Counted from the stretch's first letter, positions 1 to 9,219 are shown. The stretch is DNA of 64,000 nt from Methanosarcina sp. UBA5 (GCF_002505485.1 NZ_DAVG01000114.1:38379-102378), one strand, 5' to 3'. Notes: generated by a model from the letters alone, not told the origin. Numbers and translations are program-made.

Positions 1-72
1 TCGTAAAAAATAAACAGTCAATCAAAAAGTAGGGGACAAGTAAAACAATTCAAAAATTTAGGAGAATGAAAA

Positions 73-1272
73 ATGTTATACCGAAAAATGCCAAAGAATG
101 GGGACGAACTTTCGATACTTGGATTCGGATGCATGCGCCTTCCCGTAAAAGAAGACGGTAGTATAGATGAAGAAAGAGCCACCAAGCAGGTACGCTATGC
201 GATCGACCAGGGAGTAAATTATGTTGATACGGCCTGGCCCTATCATATGGAACAGAGCGAACCTTTTTTAGGTCATGCTCTTGCTGACGGATATCGAGAG
301 AAGGTTAAACTCGCAACAAAACTTCCTTCGTGGCTTATAGAGAGCAGAGAGGATATGGATAAGTTCCTGAATGCTCAGCTGGAGAAACTCAAAACAGACC
401 ACATCGACTATTATCTCATCCATGCTCTCGTTGGTGAACTGTGGGACAATATTGAAAAGCTGGGTGTAACTGATTTCCTTGACAAAGCCAAAGCTGACGG
501 CCGAATAATTAATGCAGGTTTTTCCTTCCACGGCTCGGGAGAAGACTTCAATCGAATAGTGGATGCATATGACTGGGACTTTTGTCAGATCCAGTACAAC
601 TTCCTGGACGAAAATAACCAGGCAGGTACCAGGGGATTAGAATATGCAGCTTCAAAAGGCCTTGGAGTAATCATTATGGAGCCCCTCCGTGGGGGGAACC
701 TCACGAATCCCGTGCCTCCTGCTGTAAAAGAGCTATGGGATAAGGCTTCGACAAAGAGAACCGCTGCAGAATGGGCTCTTCGCTGGGTATGGAACCATCC
801 AGAAGTCACAGTTGTCCTCTCCGGGATGAACGAAGAAACACATATTGAAGAGAATCTTACAGCGACAGACAAAGCATACCCAAATTCTCTGACTGAAGCC
901 GAACTGCAGCTAATAAAGAAAGTAGAGCAGAAGTACCGTGAACTAATGAAAGTAGGCTGTACAGGCTGCAGATACTGTATGCCCTGCCCGGCAGGAGTGG
1001 ATATTCCATTATGTTTCGAAACGTACAACAACCTGTACATGTCCAACAATGCAGGCGATGCAAATTTCATGTATGCTGCAAGGCTGGGTGGTGTTCTAGG
1101 CGGAGAAACCGGATTTGCATCCCAGTGCGTACAATGTGGACGGTGCCTTGAGAAATGTCCCCAGCACCTTGAGGTCCCAACAATTCTCGAATCCGTTGTA
1201 GAAGAACTTGAAGGATCTGATCTGGAGGAGAGAGTTGCCATGGCAAAGCAGCTGTTCAAGAAGCAAACTTAA
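73..1272 (+). CDS. Aldo/keto reductase with C-terminal ferredoxin domain
   Basis: A 399-residue protein. Residues 1-280 form an aldo/keto reductase barrel: GFGCMRLP near the N-terminus, the conserved DTA followed by Y57 and H58, K82 in the LATKLP strand, and the YLIH strand. Residues 310-385 add a bacterial-ferredoxin-like part with two Cys sets, CTGCRYCMPCP and CVQCGRCLEKCP, expected to bind [4Fe-4S] clusters. Such fusions are common in methanogens and clostridia and are thought to be NAD(P)H- or ferredoxin-linked oxidoreductases; the substrate cannot be read from sequence. The ATG at 73 has a good ribosome site (AGGAGA) 7 bases upstream. It appears monocistronic. Confidence 0.9.
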   Translation: MLYRKMPKNGDELSILGFGCMRLPVKEDGSIDEERATKQVRYAIDQGVNYVDTAWPYHMEQSEPFLGHALADGYREKVKLATKLPSWLIESREDMDKFLNAQLEKLKTDHIDYYLIHALVGELWDNIEKLGVTDFLDKAKADGRIINAGFSFHGSGEDFNRIVDAYDWDFCQIQYNFLDENNQAGTRGLEYAASKGLGVIIMEPLRGGNLTNPVPPAVKELWDKASTKRTAAEWALRWVWNHPEVTVVLSGMNEETHIEENLTATDKAYPNSLTEAELQLIKKVEQKYRELMKVGCTGCRYCMPCPAGVDIPLCFETYNNLYMSNNAGDANFMYAARLGGVLGGETGFASQCVQCGRCLEKCPQHLEVPTILESVVEELEGSDLEERVAMAKQLFKKQT

Positions 1273-1530
1273 AAGTGAAAACAAATATAAGTGCCAAAGA
1301 AGCAAAATGAAGATATTGTCTAGGCTGATCTATTGAAAGATTAAACAATATTTCCATTTTTTGCTATTTGTCTTCAAGTTCAGTTAACTATACTCATCCA
1401 GCTTTAGAATTTTGAATTTTTACCTCAAATTGCAAAGCAACAACAGATAATTCTGAAAATCAAGCTTGTATAAGTATAGCGCGAAATTCTAAAGAGACTC
1501 CAAACGAATAAATTGTTATCTAACAACTTG

Positions 1531-1540
1531 GTATTTAAAC
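1531..1540 (+). promoter_or_regulatory. Possible TATA box of larB
   Basis: GTATTTAAAC lies about 50 bases before the larB ATG in an otherwise gene-free, AT-rich 313-base gap (1273-1585). It resembles an archaeal TATA element; a start site about 25 bases on would give a short leader. No other structure was seen in this gap. Confidence 0.3.
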
Positions 1541-1585
1541 TGTTTATTGCTAAAGCATCTAATTCTTCTAGGCGAAGGTTAATAC

Positions 1586-2392
1586 ATGGATCTTACTGAC
1601 ATACTTAGGGCTGTTAAAGAAGGAAAAATGGATCTTGAGAGTGCAGAGCAGCAGGCTCGAGGCCTGGGTTTTGTCTCCTATATGGATATAGCAAAACTTG
1701 ATTCTCATAGGAAAAGCAGAACAGGAGTGATCGAGGCTATTCTTGCCGATTGCAAAGCTCCTGAAGACGTGGTAGAAATTGCGAGGGTCATGGTTGCAGA
1801 GAGTAAAAGAGCCCTAATTACGCGAGTTTCGCCAGAACATCTGGAAGCCTTAAAGCAGGCTTTCGGCCAGGATAAACTTGAGTGGAACAGCAGGGCCCGC
1901 ACTGTTGTTATCCATGACGGCACGCCTGCCTCCAGAACCGGGGGTGTCGTAGGGATCGTTTCGGCAGGTACGGCCGATATTCCGGCTGCTGAAGAAGCCA
2001 GGGTTGTAGCCTCAGAAATGGGCTGTGAGACGGTTACGGTTTATGATGTAGGGGTTGCAGGAATTCACAGGTTGATTCCGGCCCTGCATAAATTGAAAGC
2101 CACGAGGCCCGGAGCAATCGTGGTTGCAGCCGGGAGGGAAGGAACGCTTCCCACAATAGTCTCAGGATTGGTTGACGTACCTGTAATCGGGCTTCCGGTT
2201 TCGACAGGCTATGGAGCAGGCGGCGGAGGAAAAGCTGCCCTGCTGGCAATGCTCCAGTCCTGTTCTACACTCGCAGTTGTAAATATTGATGCAGGGTTTG
2301 TTGCGGGAGCATACGCAGCCAGGATTGCAAATATGATTGCAGCTGCCTACACTCACGGTAAGGAAGACAGGACAGAGCATCAAGGAGAATAA
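1586..2392 (+). CDS. larB: Nickel-pincer cofactor biosynthesis protein LarB
   Basis: A 268-residue protein of the LarB family, whose C-terminal half resembles PurE/AIR carboxylase. In the Lar pathway LarB carboxylates and hydrolyses nicotinic acid adenine dinucleotide to pyridinium-3,5-biscarboxylic acid mononucleotide. Visible family marks are the N-terminal helical part (DLTDILRAVKEGKMDLESAE), the PurE-like GIVSAGTADIPAAEEA segment near residue 120, and the glycine-rich STGYGAGGGGKAAL stretch near 208-220. It is followed 56 bases later by larC on the same strand, so the two are probably co-transcribed. LarE, the third enzyme, is at 49.5-50.4 kb rather than here. Confidence 0.93.
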   Translation: MDLTDILRAVKEGKMDLESAEQQARGLGFVSYMDIAKLDSHRKSRTGVIEAILADCKAPEDVVEIARVMVAESKRALITRVSPEHLEALKQAFGQDKLEWNSRARTVVIHDGTPASRTGGVVGIVSAGTADIPAAEEARVVASEMGCETVTVYDVGVAGIHRLIPALHKLKATRPGAIVVAAGREGTLPTIVSGLVDVPVIGLPVSTGYGAGGGGKAALLAMLQSCSTLAVVNIDAGFVAGAYAARIANMIAAAYTHGKEDRTEHQGE

Positions 2393-2448
2393 CAGAGAAA
2401 TAAGGAATAAATTGATAAGGAATAAACCGAAACGCAGGAAAGAATCTT

Positions 2449-3639
2449 ATGAAAGCACTTGTATTCAACCCTTTTTCAGGGGCAGCAGGAGATATGATCC
2501 TTGGATGCGCTCTCGATCTCGGGGCTGACCGAAAAACGGTTAAAGAACTGATAGAGGCTTCTGTCAACGTATCCGTGGATATAAAAAAAGTTATGAAAAA
2601 GGGGATAAAGGCCCTGGATGTCCGAATAAACGTGCCTGAAAAAGAGCCAGTCCGCACATATCCGGAACTCATAGATGTGGTAAAAGCTGCAAAACTGCCC
2701 TCCAGTGTGGAAGCGAGTGTACTTGATACCTTTTCGAAGCTGGCTGAGGCCGAAGCTTCAGTTCACGGGCAGCCTGACCTTGAGAAACTTCATTTCCATG
2801 AGGTTGGGCAGAGTGATGCGCTTGCCGATATAATCGGCTCTTCAGCAGCTATCCATTCCCTTAACTGTGATTCCGTTTACTGCACCCCTATAAACGTGGG
2901 CAGCGGAACAATAAAATCTGCACATGGAGTTCTGCCTGTGCCAGCGCCTGCAACCCTTGAGCTTCTCAGGAAAGGAAAATTCTATTTCATGGGGGGGACT
3001 GAGCAAAAGGAACTTCTTACTCCGACAGGGGCTGCAATTCTTGCTCACTTTGCAAGACCTCTTGAAGCTTTTCCTCAGGGCAGGGTAATTTCAATAGGCT
3101 ATGGAGCCGGGGATTCTGATCTTGCCGGACCCAACGTGCTTCAGGGAATGTTGTGCGAACTTGATTCTTGCCTTATTCCGGATATAATTGAGGTTCTCGA
3201 AACGAATGCTGATGACGTGAGCGGAGAAGTCCTGGGTAACCTGTTCGAAGAATTGCTTGCTATGGGAGCAAGGGATGTTGCAATTCTCCCGGCAACAATG
3301 AAAAAAGGACGTCCTGCTCATGTTATTAAGGTCATTGCAAAACCAGAAGACACTGCAAAACTCGCTCGGAAAATCATTATCGAGACAGGGTCTTTGGGAG
3401 TAAGAGTGATCCCTACCCGGCACAGGTTGATGGCTGCCAGACGGATAGAACCGGTTAAATTTGAGGTAGAAGGGCAGGTATATGAGGCTGCGGTCAAGAT
3501 TGCAAGAGACTCTGAGGGAATCCTGCTCAATATCTCTGCCGAGTTTGAGGACTGCAAAAAAATCGCAAAAACGAGCGGTATCCCTGTAAAAGAAGTTATG
3601 AGAAAGGCAGAGGAAGCTGCAAGAAGGCTTTTTTCCTGA
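2449..3639 (+). CDS. larC: Nickel insertion protein LarC
   Basis: A 396-residue LarC (formerly DUF111). LarC is a CTP-dependent cyclometallase that inserts nickel into the dithiolated nucleotide to give the nickel-pincer cofactor. Seen here are the N-terminal NPFSGAAGDMILGCALDLGA signature, HFHEVGQSDALADIIG near residues 120-135, and the C-terminal part from about 250 (VLETNADDVSGEVLG). The whole protein lies in one frame; the Lactiplantibacillus gene needs a frameshift between LarC1 and LarC2, and this one does not. The ATG follows a GGAAAG ribosome site. Confidence 0.93.
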   Translation: MKALVFNPFSGAAGDMILGCALDLGADRKTVKELIEASVNVSVDIKKVMKKGIKALDVRINVPEKEPVRTYPELIDVVKAAKLPSSVEASVLDTFSKLAEAEASVHGQPDLEKLHFHEVGQSDALADIIGSSAAIHSLNCDSVYCTPINVGSGTIKSAHGVLPVPAPATLELLRKGKFYFMGGTEQKELLTPTGAAILAHFARPLEAFPQGRVISIGYGAGDSDLAGPNVLQGMLCELDSCLIPDIIEVLETNADDVSGEVLGNLFEELLAMGARDVAILPATMKKGRPAHVIKVIAKPEDTAKLARKIIIETGSLGVRVIPTRHRLMAARRIEPVKFEVEGQVYEAAVKIARDSEGILLNISAEFEDCKKIAKTSGIPVKEVMRKAEEAARRLFS

Positions 3640-3809
3640 AATTCTCAAGGCATGAGGTAAGTAAAAAAGTAAATAACGATTTACTAGGTTTTAAAATGAG
3701 TAAACGAAACTGGAAATAAAGCTGGACTGGAAATAAAGCTGGAAAGCAAAAGCCTTAAACTCTGAAGCTTTCACTTTTCATTTTATTTTGCTTGGAATCC
3801 AGCCAGGAT

Positions 3810-4838
3810 TTAAAGTTTACCCATGGAATGCAGGAGTTCCGCATTCAGCACACTTGCCCCGGCTGCTCCGCGGATGGTGTTATGGCCCATTGCGATGTAG
3901 CGGATTCCTTCTCTTATACGGCCCACTGAGACGCTCATACCTTTTCCCATATTGCGGTCAAGGCGCGGCTGAGGCCTGTCGATTTCGTCTCTTACTATCA
4001 AAGGTTTTGCAGGTTCGGAAGGGAGTTCTTTCAGCCTTGGGTCAAAGTTCAGGAAAGCTTCCCTTACTTCTTCAGGTGTCGGTTTATCCCTCATTCCGGC
4101 CCAGATGGCTTCAGTATGCCCATCTATTACAGGGACTCTGTGGCAGGAAGCACTTACTTTCACATCTGCAGGCGTGATTTCGGAGCCATTGAACTCACCA
4201 AGGAGTTTTAAAGTTTCAGTCTCCATCTTCTTTTCTTCGCTTCCTATGTACGGGATTATATTGTCATAAATTGCCATTGCGGCAACTCCGGAAAAACCTG
4301 CCCCTGAGATCGCTTGCATTGTGGCTACCTGTATAGTTTCGAGTCCAAACTGCATAAGAGGCTTTAAGGTAACGGTCATGACAATTGTGGAGCAATTCGG
4401 GTTTGTAATGATATACCCGTCCCAGCCTCTCGCATCCTGCTGGACTTCGAGAAGCCCGAGATGTTCTGGGTTTACTTCAGGAATCACAAGGGGAATATCC
4501 TCTTCCATCCTGTAGGACGAGGCATTGCTTGCCACTGCAAACCCGGCTTTTGCAAATTCGGGTTCCACTTTCAGGGCAAGGTCTGCAGGAAGTGCCGAGA
4601 ATACCACATCCGCATCTACGGCTTTCGGGTCTACCGGGACAACTTTGAGATTTTCAACGCTTTCCGGCATAGCTGTGTCTAATCTCCAGCCTGCGGCTTC
4701 TTTGTATGTTTTGCCGGCGCTTCTCTCGGATGCTGCAAGGGCTGTAATCTCAAACCAGGGATGGTTTGCAAGTGCTTCTACAAATCTCTGCCCGACAGCG
4801 CCTGTAGCGCCTAAAATACCCGCTTTAATTGCTACCAT
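3810..4838 (-). CDS. asd: Aspartate-semialdehyde dehydrogenase
   Basis: A 342-residue enzyme that reduces aspartyl phosphate to aspartate semialdehyde with NADPH, for the threonine, methionine and lysine branches. The nucleotide-binding loop is GATGAVGQ (residues 10-17) and the catalytic cysteine is C149 in TNPNCSTI, followed by the SGAGFSG loop. Length and motifs fit the archaeal/fungal type. The start is supported by GGAGGT ahead of the ATG. In methanogens the product also feeds 2-amino-3,7-dideoxy-D-threo-hept-6-ulosonate synthase, which is encoded at 10.5-11.3 kb. No operon partner is close. Confidence 0.95.
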   Translation of the reverse strand: MVAIKAGILGATGAVGQRFVEALANHPWFEITALAASERSAGKTYKEAAGWRLDTAMPESVENLKVVPVDPKAVDADVVFSALPADLALKVEPEFAKAGFAVASNASSYRMEEDIPLVIPEVNPEHLGLLEVQQDARGWDGYIITNPNCSTIVMTVTLKPLMQFGLETIQVATMQAISGAGFSGVAAMAIYDNIIPYIGSEEKKMETETLKLLGEFNGSEITPADVKVSASCHRVPVIDGHTEAIWAGMRDKPTPEEVREAFLNFDPRLKELPSEPAKPLIVRDEIDRPQPRLDRNMGKGMSVSVGRIREGIRYIAMGHNTIRGAAGASVLNAELLHSMGKL

Positions 4839-4966
4839 TTAAAAAGCTACCTCCGGAAAGATAAGAGTTATTGATAAAAGTGATTCATAAAACTGATGCA
4901 TAAAACTAAATCATAAAAAGGAAAAAGAAAATTGGAATAAACAGATTATTCCAACTAATTACCGTT

Positions 4967-5149
4967 TTACTCTTCTACTTTAATTGCCTGGTTCGGGCAT
5001 GCCTCTTCGCATGCACTGCACTCTACGCATTCATCGTTGTCGACTACTGCGAGTCCCTTCTCTTCATCAAGAGTAATTGCATCATTGGGGCATTCATCGA
5101 CACAGGTTCCACATCCGGAACATTCATCTGCATTAACTGTTGCTGGCAT
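4967..5149 (-). CDS. Small 2[4Fe-4S] ferredoxin
   Basis: A 60-residue electron carrier with two classic cluster motifs, CSGCGTCVDECP and CVECSACEEACP, arranged as a pseudo-twofold repeat. It is very acidic outside the motifs. A strong AAGGAG lies 11 bases before the ATG. A close paralogue of 59 residues is encoded at 28667-28846. In Methanosarcina such ferredoxins can accept electrons from CO dehydrogenase/acetyl-CoA synthase or formylmethanofuran dehydrogenase; which partner this copy serves is not visible. Confidence 0.95.
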   Translation of the reverse strand: MPATVNADECSGCGTCVDECPNDAITLDEEKGLAVVDNDECVECSACEEACPNQAIKVEE

Positions 5150-5386
5150 ATTTATTCACACTCCTTTTTGATTTTTCGATATATACCTGGAAATTAAATG
5201 GGTCGTTTTTGAAACTTCCATTGGATATCGAAAAATTTGGTCATAACGCCATTGACAAGACAACCATAAAAACTTATCGCTTTTTAGCAAAAGGAAGCCT
5301 TCTAAAATCAGGATGGAGTTAACCATCAGTCAACTAAAAAATATCATTGAAAATTATAAAGAAAGGGATAAATTAAAAAAAGTTTA

Positions 5387-5695
5387 TCAACACACCGAAT
5401 CGTGCATAGCAATTCCGGCATCAGTCAGGCGATACATTCCTTCTTCAATCTTCAGGAAACCTTCCTTTAGCAGGAAATCCATGTGGAACTTAAAAAAGAA
5501 ATCATTTAATCCGGATTCTTCTTTTAATTGTTTTTCAGTCTTTCCAAAGATTCCAACAATCCGGAGGAGCTTTCTTCTTGCAGGATTTATGGAAATCTTT
5601 TCCATCATCATATGTTCCAGTTTGACAGCTTCGCCTTCGGTAGGCTCGCTTTTGTTGTCAAAATAAGCATCAAGTTCATCAATTTCATCGTTCAT
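5387..5695 (-). CDS. Small winged-helix-like protein
   Basis: A 102-residue protein with no family I can name. Residues 40-95 read as a winged-helix fold: helices around RRKLLRIVGIFGKTEKQLKE, a recognition-like helix FFKFHMDFLLKEGFL, and a short beta-wing ending in YRLTDAGIAM. The N-terminus is acidic. AAGGAG precedes the ATG by 7 bases. It lies between the ferredoxin gene and the G3E GTPase gene on the same strand, with gaps of 160-240 bases, so a shared transcript is possible but not shown. A DNA-binding role is inference from the fold only. Confidence 0.7.
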   Translation of the reverse strand: MNDEIDELDAYFDNKSEPTEGEAVKLEHMMMEKISINPARRKLLRIVGIFGKTEKQLKEESGLNDFFFKFHMDFLLKEGFLKIEEGMYRLTDAGIAMHDSVC

Positions 5696-5855
5696 ATCAA
5701 AACTCCTTATCTTTTTTCATTTGTTAAACTCAATCCTTTTTTAATAAGTTCCGAAAAGGATAAGTGTGATTGTAACTCTCTCAGTTAATTGCAGGTTTCT
5801 ACCATAGCTTTAAGTTAGGTCTAAGTTTTAGCTTTAAATGAGTTTTACACTATTT

Positions 5856-6956
5856 TCATTCATCTTTCCTGTATATATTAATCCTGCATATTTGCTCAAT
5901 TTCGTGTTCACTATGACTCTCACCATGACTATCAGTCTCATGCTCGTGAACTTCTTTTTCAAAATAAATCCCTGATTTTTCCAGGTTTTCCTCAAGAGTA
6001 CTCTCAACAATCCCTATGAGTTTGTTTTTGGGGATCTTTGTAATTGCGGAAAGTAGCCTGAGTTCTGTGTTCTCACTTTCCCGATCCTGGAGAAGCTCTA
6101 CCTGAGGTATTTCTTTAGAAGAGGTTACACTGCCCTTAACCACAGATTCCGGAAGTTTTATGGAAAGTTTTACATGCCCTACAAATTCAGGATTAATTTC
6201 CCTAATCTTCTCCTGAATGGTCTGGAGGTTTTCTTCTACGAAACGTACACTTTCCTCAGGACTGAAGTCCCACAATCCAAGGGTATAAAGAGCTGAGTAA
6301 GCCGAAACTTCAGAAAGCTCAATGGAATTTTTCATTTCCTGGAAAGGTTTTTTAAACCCCGGCACGGCGAGATGGAAAAGCAGCTTTTCGAATTGCTCAT
6401 CTTGATGTTTTGCGGAAAATTTCAGAATCCGGGCTTCAGGGTTCATCACATGGAGCATCTTCTCAGCAGCCAGGACAGTTTCAACAGACGTTACATCGAT
6501 CTTGTTTATGCAGAGAACTTCAGCGTCTTTTATCTGCGTCTCTATAAATCTCGGGATCTCTTTTGCCTCGGTCCCGAACCGACCAGGATCTATAAGGGTT
6601 ACTATCGGGGCAAAGGAGAGCTCAGAGAGTCCCATTGTTTCGATTTCTTCTTTTATTTGCCCAGGGAAGGCGATTCCTGTCGGTTCGATAATAACAATGT
6701 CAGGCACAAACTCTTCCTCAAGGGTCTGAAGGGTATACTGCATGCTTATCCTGAGTGTACAGCAGATGCAGCCGCTTGTAAGCTCTTCAGTTACAATGCC
6801 AGGGCTTGTAAGAATATCCCCGTCAAGCCCGATTTCCCCTATTTCGTTTACAATAATTGCAGTCTTTTTCCCTGCATTACTGAGCTGCTTGCTGATTCTC
6901 AGTATAGTGGTTGTTTTCCCGCTTCCGAGAAAACCTCCTATGATCATAACTTTCAT
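5856..6956 (-). CDS. G3E-family (CobW/P47K) GTPase
   Basis: A 366-residue metal-chaperone-type GTPase. The P-loop GGFLGSGKTT is at residues 7-16, the metal-binding CxCC (GCICCT) at 63-66 and the guanine-specificity motif NKID near 152. The C-terminal CobW domain begins near 260, and a His/Glu-rich tail (about 335-352) could bind metal. Family members deliver Zn, Ni or Co, or act with corrinoid systems; sequence does not decide which. AGGAGAG lies just before the ATG. The neighbouring small ferredoxin and winged-helix genes are on the same strand. Confidence 0.88.
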   Translation of the reverse strand: MKVMIIGGFLGSGKTTTILRISKQLSNAGKKTAIIVNEIGEIGLDGDILTSPGIVTEELTSGCICCTLRISMQYTLQTLEEEFVPDIVIIEPTGIAFPGQIKEEIETMGLSELSFAPIVTLIDPGRFGTEAKEIPRFIETQIKDAEVLCINKIDVTSVETVLAAEKMLHVMNPEARILKFSAKHQDEQFEKLLFHLAVPGFKKPFQEMKNSIELSEVSAYSALYTLGLWDFSPEESVRFVEENLQTIQEKIREINPEFVGHVKLSIKLPESVVKGSVTSSKEIPQVELLQDRESENTELRLLSAITKIPKNKLIGIVESTLEENLEKSGIYFEKEVHEHETDSHGESHSEHEIEQICRINIYRKDE

Positions 6957-7074
6957 GTCTCTCTCCTTTTTTCGACAATAAAATTGTTTTTTAGGTGGTC
7001 AAGGGGTATAATCTATTTTATGATATATATAAAATTGGCAGTAAGCCCCTAGTCAATAGAGTCGCGGCGTAATG

Positions 7075-7252
7075 CAAACCTTTTGGGAAAAGGTTTGATC
7101 GAAAATCCCTAGCAACGTTTGAGTTTGAGAACCTTATCCCAAACCCTATCGGCGTGATCACAACCCTTTTGAAAAAAGGCTTGACCGAAAATGTTGCAAT
7201 GAAAAACCTACCCCGAGCGATGGCGTGATCAACCAGCGCAACGGTTGCGGCT
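7075..7252 (+). repeat. Dispersed intergenic hairpin repeat, copy 1
   Basis: Contains a CCTTTT...AAAAGG hairpin followed by TTGATCGAAAA, then ACGTTTGAGTTTGAG, an AACCCTATCGGCGTGATCA block, and a second CCTTTT/AAAAAAGG hairpin with TTGACCGAAAA. The same ordered blocks recur at 22629-22833 and, reversed, at 52099-52309. No coding potential was seen. Confidence 0.8.
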
Positions 7253-7516
7253 CAAGAGTTGCGGTTCAACAGGGCCAATTTATAAATTGAGAAACGGTTT
7301 TTCAATTACTGATGAGGACGAATTTAGAAAGTTTCAGTTTCTCTCCCGGCGGCTGTACCTCTACAATATGCAACCTGAATCAGAAAGAATTCCAGACTAA
7401 ATTTAAGTAAAAGATGGATCTAGGTTAGGCTCTTTTTCATGGCAAGAGCGGTCGGTCGGATATGTGAGGTGATTCGAAAGAAGACCAGTAATATGATTTT
7501 AATATTGAAAAATAGG

Positions 7517-7697
7517 TTGCGTTCTCATCAAAGAACCTGGAAGTTCCGAAAGGTTTTAAGAGATTTTGTATATGTGGGAAGAGATACTGAGGTACTGGAC
7601 TCACGGGTTGCGAGTTTTAATTGATTCTCTTTCCGTTTTATCCCTTACTTGTGGAGTAGATATTAATGAATGGGGTGTTAAAGGGATGAGAACGCAA
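7517..7697. repeat. 13-bp inverted repeat bounding ~155 bases
   Basis: TTGCGTTCTCATC at 7517-7529 is the exact reverse complement of 7685-7697. The pair lies in the otherwise gene-free 6957-8223 gap. A 61-codon open frame at 7439-7624 overlaps the left arm but has no ribosome site or recognisable similarity, so I do not call it a gene. The arms could be ends of a small element or a long-range RNA stem. Confidence 0.6.
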
Positions 7698-7873
7698 TTC
7701 TTACTATGCTCTTACAGTATATAATATTTTTAACACAGAATGTTATTTAATTATCCAGATATTAACATATCATTATAATTCTAGTTCATTGTTATAAGCT
7801 TATATGATTGTTATAACACTATCTTATGCCTGTATAAGTGGGGGGCTTCGCACCTTATTTTATTCTGTTAAAC

Positions 7874-7910
7874 TTGAGGTATAATTGAGGTATAATTGAG
7901 GTATAATTGA
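7874..7910 (+). repeat. 11-bp tandem repeat, three units
   Basis: TTGAGGTATAA is repeated three times without a break and is followed by a partial fourth unit (TTGA). It lies about 315 bases upstream of the radical SAM gene start. Nothing else was recognised between 7700 and 8223. Confidence 0.85.
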
Positions 7911-8223
7911 TATCTATGTGATAGAATATTTTCCAGGCTATATGTGAAAAACCAGTTCTAAAGAAAAATGAAATTATCTGTTGAACCTGAATTTTTCAGG
8001 TTTAAGGGGATAAATTTAGGGTAAGGGCTAGGGTAAGATCCTGAAAATTTTCTTCTGGTTTTGAATCGGCTGGAAACAACTTAATTTATATCAACAGAAT
8101 AATTTATATATTTCTTAGTAAAGATGAGAGAAAATAAAGGAGCTGCAGAACTAGATTTATTTCAAAATCACTTAGTGATTGATTTCTTGTAATCATTTTG
8201 TAGTCACTCTTAGGAGCATTTAC

Positions 8224-9219
8224 ATGCAAAGCAATCTAATTTCGCCGGAAATGAAAGCTTTCCTTATTTCCATAGGTTCGGTTTCCGTAGATTCCTCCCT
8301 TATCCCACGGGCTCGGGGTTCGACTGCAGGTCCGGGGGCAGGTACGAGTTCCGTTTTTTTCAGGTCGGGAGAAAAACGGGTAAGGCTCAGCATAAATAAA
8401 GACTCTCCGCTTTCGATTCTGAAAGTTGAAGGCGAAGGAAATGTTGGGGTTTTTTATCAAGGAAAAGAGCTTGTGCGGGGAAAACTTGAGCATGCCCCTG
8501 CACACTGCCCTGATCAGGCTTTTATAACCCTTTGTGAAAAATGCGTGTTTGACTGCAAATACTGTCCTGTGCCCAAATTGCAGGGGCATGTTAAGAGTGA
8601 AGAAGAAGTCCTGAGTATAGTTGATGAGGTTTTGCGGGCAGGAAATCTGAAAGCTATTTCCCTTACTTCGGGCGTTGAAACCTCAATAGAAGGAGAGGTT
8701 GAGCGTGTGCTCAAACTGCTTCCTGCTCTCAAAAAGTACAATGTCCCCATTGGAGTCTCGGTGTACCCTACTGAAGGGTGTTCCAGAAAATTCTATGAAG
8801 CAGGAGCTTCTGAAGTCAAGTACAATGTTGAAACTATGGATCGGGATATCTTTAAAAATGTTTGTGGGGATCTTTCTCTTGATTATATCCTGGATAGACT
8901 CAGGGAAGCTGTGGAAGTTTTCGGGAAAAACCGGGTTTTCAGTAATTTTATAATAGGGCTTGGGGAAAGTGACGATTCTGTAAGAAATGGAATCGAGACC
9001 CTTGCACAAATGGGAGTAATTCCTGTCCTGCGGCCGGTAAACCCGCATCCTCTGAGGGCCGGAGATTGCTTTACGGAACGTCCGTCTCCTGAGCGTCTTT
9101 TAAAGCTTGCAAAGCTTGAAGCCGAAATTCTCAAGAAATACAGGCTCGATCCAGAGCTTGCAAAAACGATGTGCCTGAAATGTACAGGCTGTGACCTTGT
9201 TCCCTTTGTTGATTTTTAA
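8224..9219 (+). CDS. Radical SAM protein with extra C-terminal cysteines
   Basis: A 331-residue radical SAM enzyme from the ATG at 8224, chosen because TAGGAGC sits 6 bases ahead; a TTG 45 bases upstream is weaker. The SAM-cluster motif CX3CX2C is C107, C111 and C114, with C104 just before. Downstream are the expected beta strands and a FIIGLGES segment. The C-terminus carries a second tight set, C317, C320 and C323, which could hold an auxiliary cluster. The N-terminal 95 residues, with a glycine-rich GSTAGPGAGTSSVFF stretch, are not a domain I recognise. The substrate is unknown; no operon partners are adjacent. Confidence 0.85.
   Translation: MQSNLISPEMKAFLISIGSVSVDSSLIPRARGSTAGPGAGTSSVFFRSGEKRVRLSINKDSPLSILKVEGEGNVGVFYQGKELVRGKLEHAPAHCPDQAFITLCEKCVFDCKYCPVPKLQGHVKSEEEVLSIVDEVLRAGNLKAISLTSGVETSIEGEVERVLKLLPALKKYNVPIGVSVYPTEGCSRKFYEAGASEVKYNVETMDRDIFKNVCGDLSLDYILDRLREAVEVFGKNRVFSNFIIGLGESDDSVRNGIETLAQMGVIPVLRPVNPHPLRAGDCFTERPSPERLLKLAKLEAEILKKYRLDPELAKTMCLKCTGCDLVPFVDF

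Noticed and set aside
585..1259. 224-codon open frame on the minus strand
   Set aside because: It lies wholly antisense to the aldo/keto reductase gene, is Ser/Arg/Pro-rich and lacks a ribosome site; a coding-strand shadow.
7439..7624. 61-codon plus-strand frame
   Set aside because: No ribosome site, odd composition and overlap with an inverted repeat arm; not supported as a gene.
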